Assembly: GCF_002953135.1 (NCBI RefSeq)
Contig: NZ_CP026372.1
Span: forward strand, 3,273,501 to 3,337,500
Reading direction: 5' to 3'
DNA length: 64,000 nucleotides
From: Sphingobium sp. SCG-1
Lineage (GTDB): Bacteria; Pseudomonadota; Alphaproteobacteria; Sphingomonadales; Sphingomonadaceae
A program made the translations under genes and the position numbers. Numbering within the stretch: the stretch's first letter is position 1; every line of letters starts with the position of its first letter. Below the pieces are notes generated by a model. The model had not been told where the DNA came from. It did no database searches and worked only from the letters and a program-made list of their open reading frames with translations. Positions 33,463 to 42,620 of the stretch are shown here, one piece after another.

Positions 33463-33555
33463 GCCGCCAACATCGCGTTTCCTTTCGCGCGATCAAGCGC
33501 ATAACGCGAAACGCAGGGTTCCTGAAATCGCGGGCCTGCGATAAGGTCGCGCCCG

Positions 33556-34092
33556 ATGACCAGCTTCACCGTCAACGACCGCCCCGTCCGCTATCGCATG
33601 GACCCGGACACGCCCTTGCTCTGGGCGCTACGCGACGCGTCGAACCTTACCGGCACCAAATATGGCTGCGGCACCGGCGATTGTGGCGCGTGCACCGTCG
33701 ACATAGACGGCGAAGCGATCCGCTCCTGCCAGATCACCATCGCGCAGGCCGAGGGGCGCTTCGTCACCACGATAGAGGCGCTCTCGCCTGACCGCAGCAA
33801 CCCGGTGCAGCAGGCATTCGTCGCCGAAAACGTGCCCCAATGCGGCTTCTGCATTCCCGGCATGATCATGGCCGCCTCGGTCCTGCTCAAGCGGAATAAT
33901 GATCCGAGCGACGCGGACATCGACGCCGCGATCACCAACCTGTGCCGCTGCGGCACCTATCCCCGCATCCGCGAAGCCATCAAGCGCGCGGGCCGCATCC
34001 AGCGCGGCGAGGAACAGGTCGCTGCCGCACCTCCCTCCGGCGTCGCGTTGAAGGACGCCGCCCGTGTAGTCCCCTCCTTGCGAGCGCCCTGA
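33556..34092 (+). CDS. Orphan [2Fe-2S] subunit of a xanthine-dehydrogenase-type oxidoreductase (IorA-like)
   Basis: 178-aa small electron-transfer subunit. The plant-type cluster uses C38, C43, C46 and C58 (YGCGTGDCGACTVDI and RSC); the second cluster uses C96, C99, C130 and C132 (CGFCIPGM and CRCGTYPRIREA). It matches the alpha subunit of isoquinoline 1-oxidoreductase and aldehyde/xanthine oxidases. The large molybdopterin subunit that usually follows is absent; the next gene encodes an RcnB-like protein. Its partner must be elsewhere or lost. Confidence 0.9.
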   Translation: MTSFTVNDRPVRYRMDPDTPLLWALRDASNLTGTKYGCGTGDCGACTVDIDGEAIRSCQITIAQAEGRFVTTIEALSPDRSNPVQQAFVAENVPQCGFCIPGMIMAASVLLKRNNDPSDADIDAAITNLCRCGTYPRIREAIKRAGRIQRGEEQVAAAPPSGVALKDAARVVPSLRAP

Positions 34093-34207
34093 CCACTCGC
34101 CCCATTTCTTTCGCAATGCTGTCACATCAATTCAGCATCGCGACATCGCGCAAGGTCCATAAGCAGTGCACAAGGGGTCGAACCGGCCCCGCTTGAGGAC
34201 GAAGGCG

Positions 34208-35137
34208 ATGACGATAAGAACAATGATGCTCGCTGGCCTGATGACCGCAACGGCGCTCGGCGCGGCGGTTCCGGCATTCGCACAGCAGGGCGACAACAAC
34301 GGCTGGCGCGGACGCGGCAATGGCGGCGAACAACGCCAGCAGCAGCGTTCCGAGGCGCGCGCGCAGATCGGCGGCAACGCGGAAGGCCGCAACTGGCGCG
34401 GTCGCGGCGATGCCACTGCCGGCGCACAAGTCGTTCGCCCCCAGGTGGCCCAGCAGCAGCAGGTCGCACCGCAGCAGCGCGGTGACTGGCAGCGCGATCG
34501 GCGCGATGCACGTCAGGACCAGAGGCAAGACTGGCAGCAAAATCGTCAGCAGCAACGAGATGTGACACGCGACGCTCGCAACGGCGACTGGGGTCAGCGC
34601 GCCGAGGGCCGCCGTGACTGGCGCAACGATCGCAACGATCGCCAGGACGGACGCCGCGATGGCCCGAACCAGAACTGGCGCGATAATCGCGGCGGTAACG
34701 ATGTCCGCGGTGACAATCGTCGCTATGACGATCGTAACCGGAACTATAGCAACGGCGATTATGCCGTCCGGCGCTACGATGGTCGCAACCGCCTCGACAA
34801 CCGTGAACGCTGGGCGAACCAGCGCCGCTGGGACAATGGCTGGCGCAATGACCGCCGCTATGACTGGCAGAGCTACCGCCGCAATTACGGGCAGATCTAT
34901 CGCCCCGGCCGCTATTATGCGCCGCGCGGATGGAACTATGGCTACCGGCAGTATTCGGTCGGGATCTTCCTTGATAGCCTGCTTTATTCGAACAATTACT
35001 GGCTGGACGATCCCTATCGCTATCGCCTGCCGCCCGCCTACGGATCGATGCGGTGGATCCGTTATTATGACGACGCGCTGCTGGTGGATACCCGCGACGG
35101 CTATGTCGTCGATGTGATCAACGGCTTCTTCTACTGA
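34208..35137 (+). CDS. RcnB-family protein with long charged linker
   Basis: 309-aa secreted protein. MTIRTMMLAGLMTATALGAAVPAFAQ is a signal peptide. Residues ~28-190 are low-complexity, rich in Asn, Arg, Asp, Gln and Trp (e.g. RRDWRNDRNDRQDGRR), probably disordered. The C-terminal ~90 residues form an RcnB domain (GWNYGYRQYSVG, DDPYRYRLPP, RWIRYYDDALLVDTRDGYVVDVI, ending FFY). E. coli RcnB is a periplasmic protein tied to nickel/cobalt homeostasis; metal function here is inferred. ATG 34208 gives the signal peptide. It has its own terminator. Confidence 0.88.
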   Translation: MTIRTMMLAGLMTATALGAAVPAFAQQGDNNGWRGRGNGGEQRQQQRSEARAQIGGNAEGRNWRGRGDATAGAQVVRPQVAQQQQVAPQQRGDWQRDRRDARQDQRQDWQQNRQQQRDVTRDARNGDWGQRAEGRRDWRNDRNDRQDGRRDGPNQNWRDNRGGNDVRGDNRRYDDRNRNYSNGDYAVRRYDGRNRLDNRERWANQRRWDNGWRNDRRYDWQSYRRNYGQIYRPGRYYAPRGWNYGYRQYSVGIFLDSLLYSNNYWLDDPYRYRLPPAYGSMRWIRYYDDALLVDTRDGYVVDVINGFFY

Positions 35138-35180
35138 TCCGCACATGAGTTCCTGAACTGGCCTTCAGGAAGACCAACTA

Positions 35181-35212
35181 GACCCGGAGCGGCGACGTTC
35201 CGGGTCTTTTTT
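35181..35212 (+). terminator. Rho-independent terminator after the first RcnB-like gene
   Basis: GACCCGGA (35181-35188) pairs with TCCGGGTC (35199-35206), followed by TTTTTT. Confidence 0.88.
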
Positions 35213-35260
35213 ATGATCTGTGATCTTGTCCGGCACGCAACCGGCTGGCAGGAAAAGCGC

Positions 35261-35953
35261 ATGCAGAACGATGTCATAGACGATGGCGGCACCGCTTCCC
35301 CGCTCCGCGCGGAGATCGGCGCGCGCGTCCGCAAGCGCCTGGACCGCAACCCGATGGTCAGCCGCATAGCCAGCGAAAAGCTCGACATCTATGGTAGGCA
35401 GGCATTCCTCTCCCCGCAGGAATGCGCCGCGATGCGCGACCTTATCGATGCCGACGCGCAGCCGTCCACGCTGTTCTCCGGCAGCGCCAATGCCGATTAT
35501 CGCACCAGCCATAGCTGCAACCTCAACCCCTGGACCCCGCTCGTCAGCGGCATCAGCGATCGCATCAGTGCGCTGCTCGGCATAGACGCCAGCCACGGCG
35601 AAACGCTGCAAGGGCAACGCTACACCGCCGGGCAGCAATATAAGGTCCATTGCGATTATTTCCCCGTAACCGCCAATTACTGGCCCGCCATGCTCCGCTC
35701 GGGCGGGCAGCGGAGCTGGACCGCGATGATCTACTTGAGCGACGTGGCGGAAGGCGGCGAGACCCATTTCCCGATGTGCGAATTCATGGTGCCGCCCAAG
35801 GAAGGTATGATCCTCATCTGGAACAACATGGACCGCAACGGCGCTCCCGAAAAGGCAAGCCTCCATGCGGCCAAGCCGGTCATCAGCGGCACCAAATATG
35901 TCGTCACCAAATGGTATCGCGAACGCCCCTGGACGCCGGGAAACGCTGGCTAG
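35261..35953 (+). CDS. 2OG-Fe(II) oxygenase, prolyl 4-hydroxylase-like
   Basis: 230-aa double-stranded beta-helix oxygenase. The iron facial triad is visible as H/D in KVHCDYF and the distal His in SLHAAKPV; the 2-oxoglutarate-binding Lys is in KYVVTKWYRERPW. Sequences such as YTAGQQYKVHCDYFP, AMIYLSDVAEGGETHFP and GMILIWNNMD are typical of bacterial prolyl 4-hydroxylase-like proteins. ATG 35261 has AGGAAAAG upstream. It lies between two RcnB-like genes. The protein substrate is unknown. Confidence 0.9.
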   Translation: MQNDVIDDGGTASPLRAEIGARVRKRLDRNPMVSRIASEKLDIYGRQAFLSPQECAAMRDLIDADAQPSTLFSGSANADYRTSHSCNLNPWTPLVSGISDRISALLGIDASHGETLQGQRYTAGQQYKVHCDYFPVTANYWPAMLRSGGQRSWTAMIYLSDVAEGGETHFPMCEFMVPPKEGMILIWNNMDRNGAPEKASLHAAKPVISGTKYVVTKWYRERPWTPGNAG

Positions 35954-36299
35954 GCTGGCTAGGCTGGCGGAGCTTGAAACCACTCCCAATTCCGTTCGGG
36001 CTGAGCGAAGTCGAAGCCTCCTGCTGAGCGAAGCGAAGAATACCTCGCCTGCGGCTCGGCATAACCCTTCGACTTCGCTCAGGGCGAACGGATAGGAGGG
36101 CATAAGAGCTAAAGGCGCAGCAAGCACGCCTCTCCCGTTACACTTTATTACCAAGCCTTTCTGATTCCTGACGCCGTCATTCTCACGTCGTTCAGAACGA
36201 ATCCGCAATAAAGGCGTTGTTGATGCAGGGCGTGCCTCCTTTCGAAAGGCACCCTGCACCGGCAGGATCAAACGCCCCATTTGTGAATGGAGAGACGAC
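35954..36299. other. Intergenic region with repeat A5 and short tandem repeats
   Basis: About 345 bp without a gene. The stop of the oxygenase lies in a short tandem repeat of GCTGGCTAG; repeat A5 follows, then a CCTTTCGAAAGG palindrome near 36238 close to the promoter of the second RcnB-like gene. Confidence 0.5.
35992..36091. repeat. Palindromic repeat, family A, copy 5
   Basis: Bounded by CGTTCGGGCTGAGCGAAGTC and CTTCGACTTCGCTCAGGGCG, like copies 1-4 in the GTA cluster. It is the only clear copy outside that cluster in this window. Confidence 0.88.
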
Positions 36300-36770
36300 A
36301 TGCGTAAGTTCATCATCACGGCCCTGCTGGCCGCCACCGCGATCCCCGCGACGGCATCGGCGCAGTCCGCCGGCGAAGTCCGCCGCAGCCAGCGCGACCT
36401 GCGCGAAGAGCAGCGCGAGCTTCGTGACGCCCAGCGCTACGGCAGCCGCCGCGACGTTCGGGAAGAGCGCCGTGACGTGCGCGACGCTCGCCGCGAAGTG
36501 CGGGAGGACTGGCGCGACTATCGCCAAAGTCATCGTGAAGTCTACGCCCGCGGCAACTTCCGCGCACCCTTCCGTCAACAGCAATGGCGGCCCGGCGCAC
36601 GGATTTCGAGCAACTATTATGGGTCGCGCTATTACATAAACGATCCGTACCGCTATCGCCTGCCTAATCCCGGCCGCGGCCTGCGCTACGTCCGTCACTA
36701 TGACGATGTGCTGCTGATCAACCCCCGCAGCGGTCGCGTGGTACAAGTCTATAACCGCTTCTTCTGGTAA
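36300..36770 (+). CDS. RcnB-family protein
   Basis: 156-aa secreted protein: signal peptide MRKFIITALLAATAIPATASA, then an Arg/Glu/Asp-rich coiled-coil-like stretch (residues ~25-85, repeated RRDVREERRDVRDARREVR), then an RcnB domain (DPYRYRLPNPGRGLRYVRHYDDVLLINPRSGRVVQVYNRFFW). The C-terminal domain closely parallels the first RcnB-like protein. A strong terminator follows. Confidence 0.9.
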   Translation: MRKFIITALLAATAIPATASAQSAGEVRRSQRDLREEQRELRDAQRYGSRRDVREERRDVRDARREVREDWRDYRQSHREVYARGNFRAPFRQQQWRPGARISSNYYGSRYYINDPYRYRLPNPGRGLRYVRHYDDVLLINPRSGRVVQVYNRFFW

Positions 36771-36792
36771 GCGTTAAACGACACAATGACGA

Positions 36793-36824
36793 AAGCCCCC
36801 GTGCCGAAAGCACGGGGGCTTTTG
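36793..36824 (+). terminator. Rho-independent terminator after the second RcnB-like gene
   Basis: AAGCCCCCGTG pairs with CACGGGGGCTT with a 6- or 7-nt loop, followed by TTT. Symmetric enough to act on both strands, although no minus-strand gene ends here. Confidence 0.87.
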
Positions 36825-36994
36825 CGTCGATGATGGGCAGTAGCCAATAGCCTAGCGACCGACCGGTGGCCGCGCGCTCCGTCGCGGGAGCAGCGCGGCC
36901 GATGACCATCGGGGGAGGTGACGATCATCAGTCCGAAAGGGGGTGGACCGTGAGCGAGAACAAGACACGGTCAATAAGGTTCCGCCGTCGGTAA

Positions 36995-38575
36995 TCAGAC
37001 GTAGAGGGCTTCCCCGATCAGCTTGCGGCTGTTGGCGATCCCATACAGCTTGATGAAACTGCCCATGCGCGGCCCCTGATCCGCACCCAGCAACGTCTGG
37101 TACAGCGCCTTGAACCAGTCGCGCAGTTCGGCAAACCCGAAATGTTCATCCTTGCCAATGGCATAAACGATATTCTGGATATCCTCTGCACTGGCATCTT
37201 CGGGCAGCGCCGCCAGTTCCGCGTCCAATTGCCGCAGCGCCGCCGCCTCATTCTCGGTCGGCGCCCGCCGCTTCAATGTCGGCGCAACAAAGTCGCGGTG
37301 ATAGGCCAGCGCATGGCCGATTAGTGCATCAAGATCAGGTTCCGATTCCGGCGTCGCATCCGGCACATAATTGCGCAGATAGGCCCACACCTGCTCCCGG
37401 CTGGCATCGCCCATCACCCCGACGAGGTTTAGCAGAAGGCCGAACGTCACCGGCAGCTTGCCCTCGGGCGGCGCGCCGTCATGGATATGATGCACCGGAT
37501 TGCCCAGCCGCTGCTCGATGGCCTGACCTTCGTAATTGCCCCGGAACTGCCAATATTCGTCAACCGCGCGTGGGATCACGCCCATGTGCAGCGACTTGGC
37601 CTTCTTCGGCTCACGATAGGCATAGAACGCCAGGCTCTCCTGCGGCCCATAAGTCAGCCATTGCTCCAGACTGAGGCCATTGCCCTTAGATTTGGAGATC
37701 TTCTCGCCATTCTCGTCGAGAAACATCTCGTAATTGAAGCCCTCCGGCGGACGCGCGCCCAGCGCACGGGCGATCTTCGAACTTTGCGTGACCGAATCGA
37801 TCAGATCCTTGCCCGCCATCTCATAATCGACGCCCAGCGCCACCCAGCGCATCGCCCAATCGACTTTCCACTGCAACTTCGCGCCGCCCGACAGGATCGA
37901 CTGCTCGATCGTCTCGCCCTCGTCGACAAAGCGGATGATCCCCGCCTCCGCATCGACCACCAAGACCGGCACCTGCAACACGATCCCGCTCTTGGGGCTG
38001 ATCGGCAGGATCGGCGAATAGGTGAGTTGCCGTTCCTTCCGCAGCGTCGGCAGCATGATGTCCATGATCGCCTGATAATGGCGCAGCACATTGCGCAACG
38101 CGTCGTCGAACTTGCCGCCGCGATAATAGTCGGTGGACGACGCGAACTCATATTCAAAGCCAAAACGATCGAGAAAATCCCGCAACATCGCATTGTTATG
38201 ATGCGCGAAGCTCTCGAATTTCCCGAAAGGATCGGGGATTTGCGTCAATGGCTTGCCGAGATGTTCGCGCAGCATGTCGCCGTTGGGCACATTATCCGGC
38301 ACCTTGCGCAAGCCATCCATGTCGTCGCTAAACGCGATCAGCCGCGTCGGAATGTCCGACAGCGCATGGAAAGCATTGCGCACCATCGTCGTGCGCAGCA
38401 CTTCGTTGAACGTCCCGATGTGCGGCAGTCCCGAAGGCCCATAGCCCGTCTCGAACAGCACATAGCCCTTCTCCGGCGCGCCATTCGGATAGCGCTTCAG
38501 CAGCTTGCGCGCCTCTTCATAGGGCCAAGCCTTGGAGGCAAGCGCAGCATCGCGCAGGGAAAGCGGTTCGGTCAT
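36995..38575 (-). CDS. lysK: Lysyl-tRNA synthetase, class I
   Basis: 526-aa class I (archaeal-type) lysyl-tRNA synthetase, the form used by most alphaproteobacteria in place of class II LysS. The HIGH motif appears as LPHIGTFNE (H52) and the KMSKS motif as EKISKSKGN near residue 293. ALDED-like and C-terminal helical anticodon-binding parts follow in order. ATG 38575 (MTEPLSL) was chosen; ATG 38581 two codons upstream is possible, and the 40+ residue longer reading is not supported. Frame intact. Confidence 0.95.
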   Translation of the reverse strand: MTEPLSLRDAALASKAWPYEEARKLLKRYPNGAPEKGYVLFETGYGPSGLPHIGTFNEVLRTTMVRNAFHALSDIPTRLIAFSDDMDGLRKVPDNVPNGDMLREHLGKPLTQIPDPFGKFESFAHHNNAMLRDFLDRFGFEYEFASSTDYYRGGKFDDALRNVLRHYQAIMDIMLPTLRKERQLTYSPILPISPKSGIVLQVPVLVVDAEAGIIRFVDEGETIEQSILSGGAKLQWKVDWAMRWVALGVDYEMAGKDLIDSVTQSSKIARALGARPPEGFNYEMFLDENGEKISKSKGNGLSLEQWLTYGPQESLAFYAYREPKKAKSLHMGVIPRAVDEYWQFRGNYEGQAIEQRLGNPVHHIHDGAPPEGKLPVTFGLLLNLVGVMGDASREQVWAYLRNYVPDATPESEPDLDALIGHALAYHRDFVAPTLKRRAPTENEAAALRQLDAELAALPEDASAEDIQNIVYAIGKDEHFGFAELRDWFKALYQTLLGADQGPRMGSFIKLYGIANSRKLIGEALYV

Positions 38576-38767
38576 GGACATTCCGTGGACAAATAAGAGA
38601 CCGCTCCCCTTAGCTGCACTTGCCCGCGTCTTTAAGCCCTTTTCAAAAATCGGGGCGTCCTCGACTACTCGATCGTGCATCCCTCTGATTTTAGACCATA
38701 GTCGCAAACGTCATGCGCATTTCCTTAACCAGGATCAATTATCCCGAGTCCTTGAAGGAGCCTTGCC

Positions 38768-39139
38768 ATGCAGGCAAAACGCGGCAGAGTGCGCGTAGCG
38801 GTGGACATCCCCGTCACGATCACGACAGTGCTGGATTCGAAACCGGCGACGGTCATCAACCTCAGCCCCAGCGGCGCGCAGGTGCAGGGCAGCGTCCTTC
38901 CCAAAGGCACGACGTTCCAGCTCGATTGCGAAGGCTACACCACCTACGCCAAGGTGATGTGGGTCAAGGAAGAAGACTGCATGGGCGTCCGCTTCCCCTT
39001 CCTCCTCACCGAAGGCCCGCTATTCGTCGCGTTCGAAAACGCCCAATCCCGCGCTCATCGCCGCGGCATGCCCCCCGCCAGCCTCCCCGAAGGCGCGCCT
39101 GCCCTCGCCTTCGCGGGCTTCGGACGCCGCGCGCGATAA
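38768..39139 (+). CDS. PilZ domain protein
   Basis: 123-aa single PilZ domain. It starts MQAKRGRVRVAVDIPV with an RxxxR-like basic cluster and continues DSKPATVINLSPSGAQVQGS, the (D/N)xSxxG-type c-di-GMP-binding pattern, then WVKEEDCMGVRFPF. It may bind cyclic di-GMP, but the Arg motif is not perfect, so ligand binding is inferred. A GAAGGAG ribosome site precedes ATG. Confidence 0.85.
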   Translation: MQAKRGRVRVAVDIPVTITTVLDSKPATVINLSPSGAQVQGSVLPKGTTFQLDCEGYTTYAKVMWVKEEDCMGVRFPFLLTEGPLFVAFENAQSRAHRRGMPPASLPEGAPALAFAGFGRRAR

Positions 39140-39216
39140 GGCCGCTCGTCGCTTTCCTCACACATTTGCCATAAAACAGGTTTCCCCTTTGTTCCCGCTG
39201 CCCTAGATAAGGCGCA

Positions 39217-41970
39217 GTGACCCCTACGCCGCTTCCCTCCTCGCAACTATTTCCCGCCCTGCACGCCAGCCACGGCGGCATCTGGCTGCGCGAAAATGGC
39301 GAGACGCGGGGGCTTTCAAAGGGCGAGGCAGTCAGCCGCGCCGCCGAAACGCCAGTCATCCTGCTGAACGCGCCGCTCGCAGGGCAGCGCCTGGGCTATC
39401 CCGATCTTAACGGTCTCGACGTGCTGGAGCTATGGGCATTCGTCCACCCCGCCCGTTTCGTCGTGCCGACGGCAAAGGGTCTCGCCGAAGCGCTCGACCT
39501 GCAAGCTCCCGCAACCGAGGCCGACATCCCCGCGCTCTGCCACGCGATAGCCGACCGCCTGATCGCACAGCTTACTGCCCCCGACTGGCCAGAGCGCGAG
39601 GGTGCATGGACATCGGCGCAATCGCTCTACCGCCTGCGTTGGCCATGGGCGCAATTGGTGATGCCGCATCTCGCAACGCCCAAACAGGCGGAGCGCTGGC
39701 TGTTCAGCAAGCTGCCCGAATGGGAGGAGACCGCCGCCCGCCCTGCACCCCGCACCATCAGCCTCAATGGCGACAAGGTGCTCGACCGTCTCGACATGCT
39801 CACGGGTTCAGGGGCGGAAGCACGCCCCGGCCAGCGCGCCTATGCCGAGAACGCCGCCGCCAGTTTCGCGCCCCGCGCGATGCGCGACCAGCCCAACATG
39901 CTGCTCGCCGAAGCCGGCACTGGCATCGGCAAGACACTGGGCTATCTCGCCCCCGCCTCGCTCTGGGCAGCGGAGGCGAACGGCGCGGTCTGGATATCGA
40001 CTTACACCAAGGCGCTGCAACGCCAGCTCGACCGGGAAACCCTGCGCCTCTTCCCCGATCCCGAAACCCGCAAACAGCGCGTCGTCGTCCGCAAGGGCCG
40101 TGAGAATTATCTCTGCCTCCTGAACCTCGAAGACGCCCTGCAAGGCGGCTTCGCAGGCCGTGCCGCCGTGCTCGCGCAACTGGTCGCGCGCTGGGCTGCC
40201 TTCACCAAGGATGGCGACATGGTCGGCGGCGACTTGCCCGGCTGGCTGCCCACATTGTTCCGCCGCAACGGCTCGACCGCGCTGACCGACAGGCGCGGTG
40301 AATGCATCTATGCAGGCTGCCCGCACTACCGCAAATGCTTCATAGAGCGCGCCGCTCGCGCCTCCGCCGACGCCGACATCGTCATCGCCAATCACGCGCT
40401 CGTCATGATAAATGCGGCACGCGGACGCGAAGCGGGCAATCAGCCCAGCCGTATCGTCTTCGACGAAGGCCACCACCTGTTCGACGCCGCCGACTCGACC
40501 TTCTCCGCACTGCTTTCGGGGCAGGAAGCCATAGAACTGCGCCGCTGGGTAATCGGCCCGGAAGGCACGTCGCGCGGCCGCCGCCGCGGCCTTGCCGCGC
40601 GCCTTTCCGACGTCGCAAGCTACGACGCGGAAGGCGGTCTCGCCATCGAGGCCGCGCGCCATGCCGCGCAGGCGCTACCCAGCGACGAATGGCTGAAGCG
40701 GATCGTCGCGGGCGATCCTTTCGGGCCCGTCGAAGCGCTGCTCGCCGCCGCCCGCGGAACCGTCTACGCGCGCGCCGCCGAAAGCGGCAAGGATGCCGAC
40801 GCGGGCTATGGCCTCGAAACGGAACTCGCCGAACCCGACGGCGCGCTGGTTGAGGCCGCGCAGTCCGCCGCCGAAGCATTGGACGCCCTGCTCCGCCCCC
40901 TCACCCATCTCGGCAAGCGGCTGCAGGCGGTGATCGAAGACCCGCCCGACTGGCTCGACGGACAAGCCCGCGCGCGCATCGAAGGCGCCATCGCCTCGTT
41001 AGGCTGGCGCTGCGATCTGGTGGCGGCGTGGCTGGCCCTGCTCTCGCGCATCGGCGGTCCGGCCGATCCCGATTTTGTCGATTGGCTCGCCGTCGACCGC
41101 TATGAAGGCCGCGAGTACGATATCGGCATTCACCGTCACTGGCTCGATCCCACCAAGCCGCTGGCGCAGACCGTTCTTAAGCCCGCCCATGGGGTCATCG
41201 TCACTTCCGCCACGCTGAAGGGCGGCGGCGGGTGGGACATGGCCGAAGCGCGAAGCGGCACGCTCCACCTCCCCCGCCCCGCCGCCCGGTTCGAGGCGAC
41301 CAGCCCTTTCGACTATGCCGCACAAGCGCAGGTGCTGATCGTCACCGACATCAAGCGCGGCGACATCGCCGCCATGTCCGGCGCCTATGCCCGCTTGATC
41401 GAGGCCGCGCAGGGCGGCACCCTCGGCCTGTTCACCGCGATCCGCCGCCTGCGCGCCGTCCATGCCCGCATTGCAGACCGCCTCGCCCGCGCAGGGCTGC
41501 CGCTGTTCGCGCAGCATGTCGATCCGATGGACACCGGCACGCTGGTCGACATCTTCCGCGACGATCCCCGCGCTTCGCTGCTCGGCACCGATGCCCTGCG
41601 CGACGGTGTGGACGTCCCCGGCGATTCGCTCCGCCTCGTCGTCATAGAGGGTGTGCCCTGGCCCAAGCCCACGGTGCTGCACGCCGCCCGGCGTCTTGCG
41701 GGCGGTGGCAGCAAATATGACGACGCCCTGATCCGTGCCCGCCTGGCGCAGGCCTTCGGGCGCCTCATCCGCCGCGCCAGCGACCGCGGCTGCTTCGTCA
41801 TCCTCTCCGCCGCCATGCCCAGCCGGCTCCTGTCCGCCTTCCCGGAAGGCGTCGCGATCCAGCGCGTCACCCTTGACGAGGCGATCCTCACCGTCAGCCG
41901 ACTTTCCGTACCGGAAGCCCTTGGCGCGCGCGCCGCTTTCGTGCATCAGGACAGTGCTGGCGACCCCTGA
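39217..41970 (+). CDS. DinG/XPD-type ATP-dependent DNA helicase
   Basis: 917-aa superfamily 2 helicase. Walker A EAGTGIGKTLGYLAPA; four cysteines arranged as in iron-sulfur helicases (NYLC, EC, GC, KC around residues 300-370); motif II IVFDEGHHLFD (DEGH); GVIVTSATLKGG (motif III); and C-terminal motifs ending LIRRASDRGCFVILSAAMPSRLL. The N-terminal ~200 residues contain an extra region unlike E. coli DinG. It probably unwinds structured DNA during repair. The GTG start at 39217 is the best available. It is 14 bp upstream of the SixA-like gene, likely co-transcribed. Confidence 0.9.
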   Translation: MTPTPLPSSQLFPALHASHGGIWLRENGETRGLSKGEAVSRAAETPVILLNAPLAGQRLGYPDLNGLDVLELWAFVHPARFVVPTAKGLAEALDLQAPATEADIPALCHAIADRLIAQLTAPDWPEREGAWTSAQSLYRLRWPWAQLVMPHLATPKQAERWLFSKLPEWEETAARPAPRTISLNGDKVLDRLDMLTGSGAEARPGQRAYAENAAASFAPRAMRDQPNMLLAEAGTGIGKTLGYLAPASLWAAEANGAVWISTYTKALQRQLDRETLRLFPDPETRKQRVVVRKGRENYLCLLNLEDALQGGFAGRAAVLAQLVARWAAFTKDGDMVGGDLPGWLPTLFRRNGSTALTDRRGECIYAGCPHYRKCFIERAARASADADIVIANHALVMINAARGREAGNQPSRIVFDEGHHLFDAADSTFSALLSGQEAIELRRWVIGPEGTSRGRRRGLAARLSDVASYDAEGGLAIEAARHAAQALPSDEWLKRIVAGDPFGPVEALLAAARGTVYARAAESGKDADAGYGLETELAEPDGALVEAAQSAAEALDALLRPLTHLGKRLQAVIEDPPDWLDGQARARIEGAIASLGWRCDLVAAWLALLSRIGGPADPDFVDWLAVDRYEGREYDIGIHRHWLDPTKPLAQTVLKPAHGVIVTSATLKGGGGWDMAEARSGTLHLPRPAARFEATSPFDYAAQAQVLIVTDIKRGDIAAMSGAYARLIEAAQGGTLGLFTAIRRLRAVHARIADRLARAGLPLFAQHVDPMDTGTLVDIFRDDPRASLLGTDALRDGVDVPGDSLRLVVIEGVPWPKPTVLHAARRLAGGGSKYDDALIRARLAQAFGRLIRRASDRGCFVILSAAMPSRLLSAFPEGVAIQRVTLDEAILTVSRLSVPEALGARAAFVHQDSAGDP

Positions 41971-41984
41971 CGAGCGGAGAGACA

Positions 41985-42530
41985 ATGAAGCGCCTGACCC
42001 TGTTGCGCCATGCCAAATCCGGCTGGGACGATCCCGTCAAGCGCGACTTCGACCGTCCCTTGAACGAACGCGGCGAGCGCGCCGCCAAGCTGATGGGCCG
42101 CTTCGCGCGCGATCAGAAACTGACGGTCGACCTGCTCATCGCCTCTCCCGCCGTGCGCGTGATCGAAACGCTGAACCATTTTCTCGGCAGCTATGGCCAG
42201 TCGCCAGAAACGGCATGGGACCGGCGCATCTATCTCGCATCTTCGGCCACGCTGCTCGATGTCGTGCACGCCACGCCCGACAGCGTCGATGCACTGCTGA
42301 TGGCCGGGCACAACCCCGGTCTTGAAGACCTGATCCTCGACCTTGTACCCGAAGACGAACGCAACACCGCCTTGCGCGACGAGGTGGAAACCAAATTCCC
42401 CACCGCCAGCCTCGCCACGCTGGAATTCGATGTCGATCATTGGCGCGACATAGAGGAAGCCAGCGCAACCCTCCTGTCCTTCACTCGCCCCCGCGACCTG
42501 GACGCCGCACTGGGCCCGGAGCTATATTGA
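41985..42530 (+). CDS. SixA-like histidine phosphatase
   Basis: 181-aa member of the histidine phosphatase (phosphoglycerate mutase-like) superfamily, SixA branch. The RHG-type motif is LLRHAKSGWDDP, the second catalytic His is in MAGHNPGLEDL, and RPLNERGERAAKLMG is typical. SixA removes phosphate from histidine phosphotransfer proteins, but related proteins have other substrates. A GGAGAG ribosome site precedes ATG. Confidence 0.9.
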   Translation: MKRLTLLRHAKSGWDDPVKRDFDRPLNERGERAAKLMGRFARDQKLTVDLLIASPAVRVIETLNHFLGSYGQSPETAWDRRIYLASSATLLDVVHATPDSVDALLMAGHNPGLEDLILDLVPEDERNTALRDEVETKFPTASLATLEFDVDHWRDIEEASATLLSFTRPRDLDAALGPELY

Positions 42531-42620
42531 TTCGAGAGCGGTCAATTTGGCCGACCTATGACGGCTTGTCGCCAGAGTTTGCCGTTCAGTTGCCGCCGTC
42601 CAAACGCTCCCGTAACCAGG

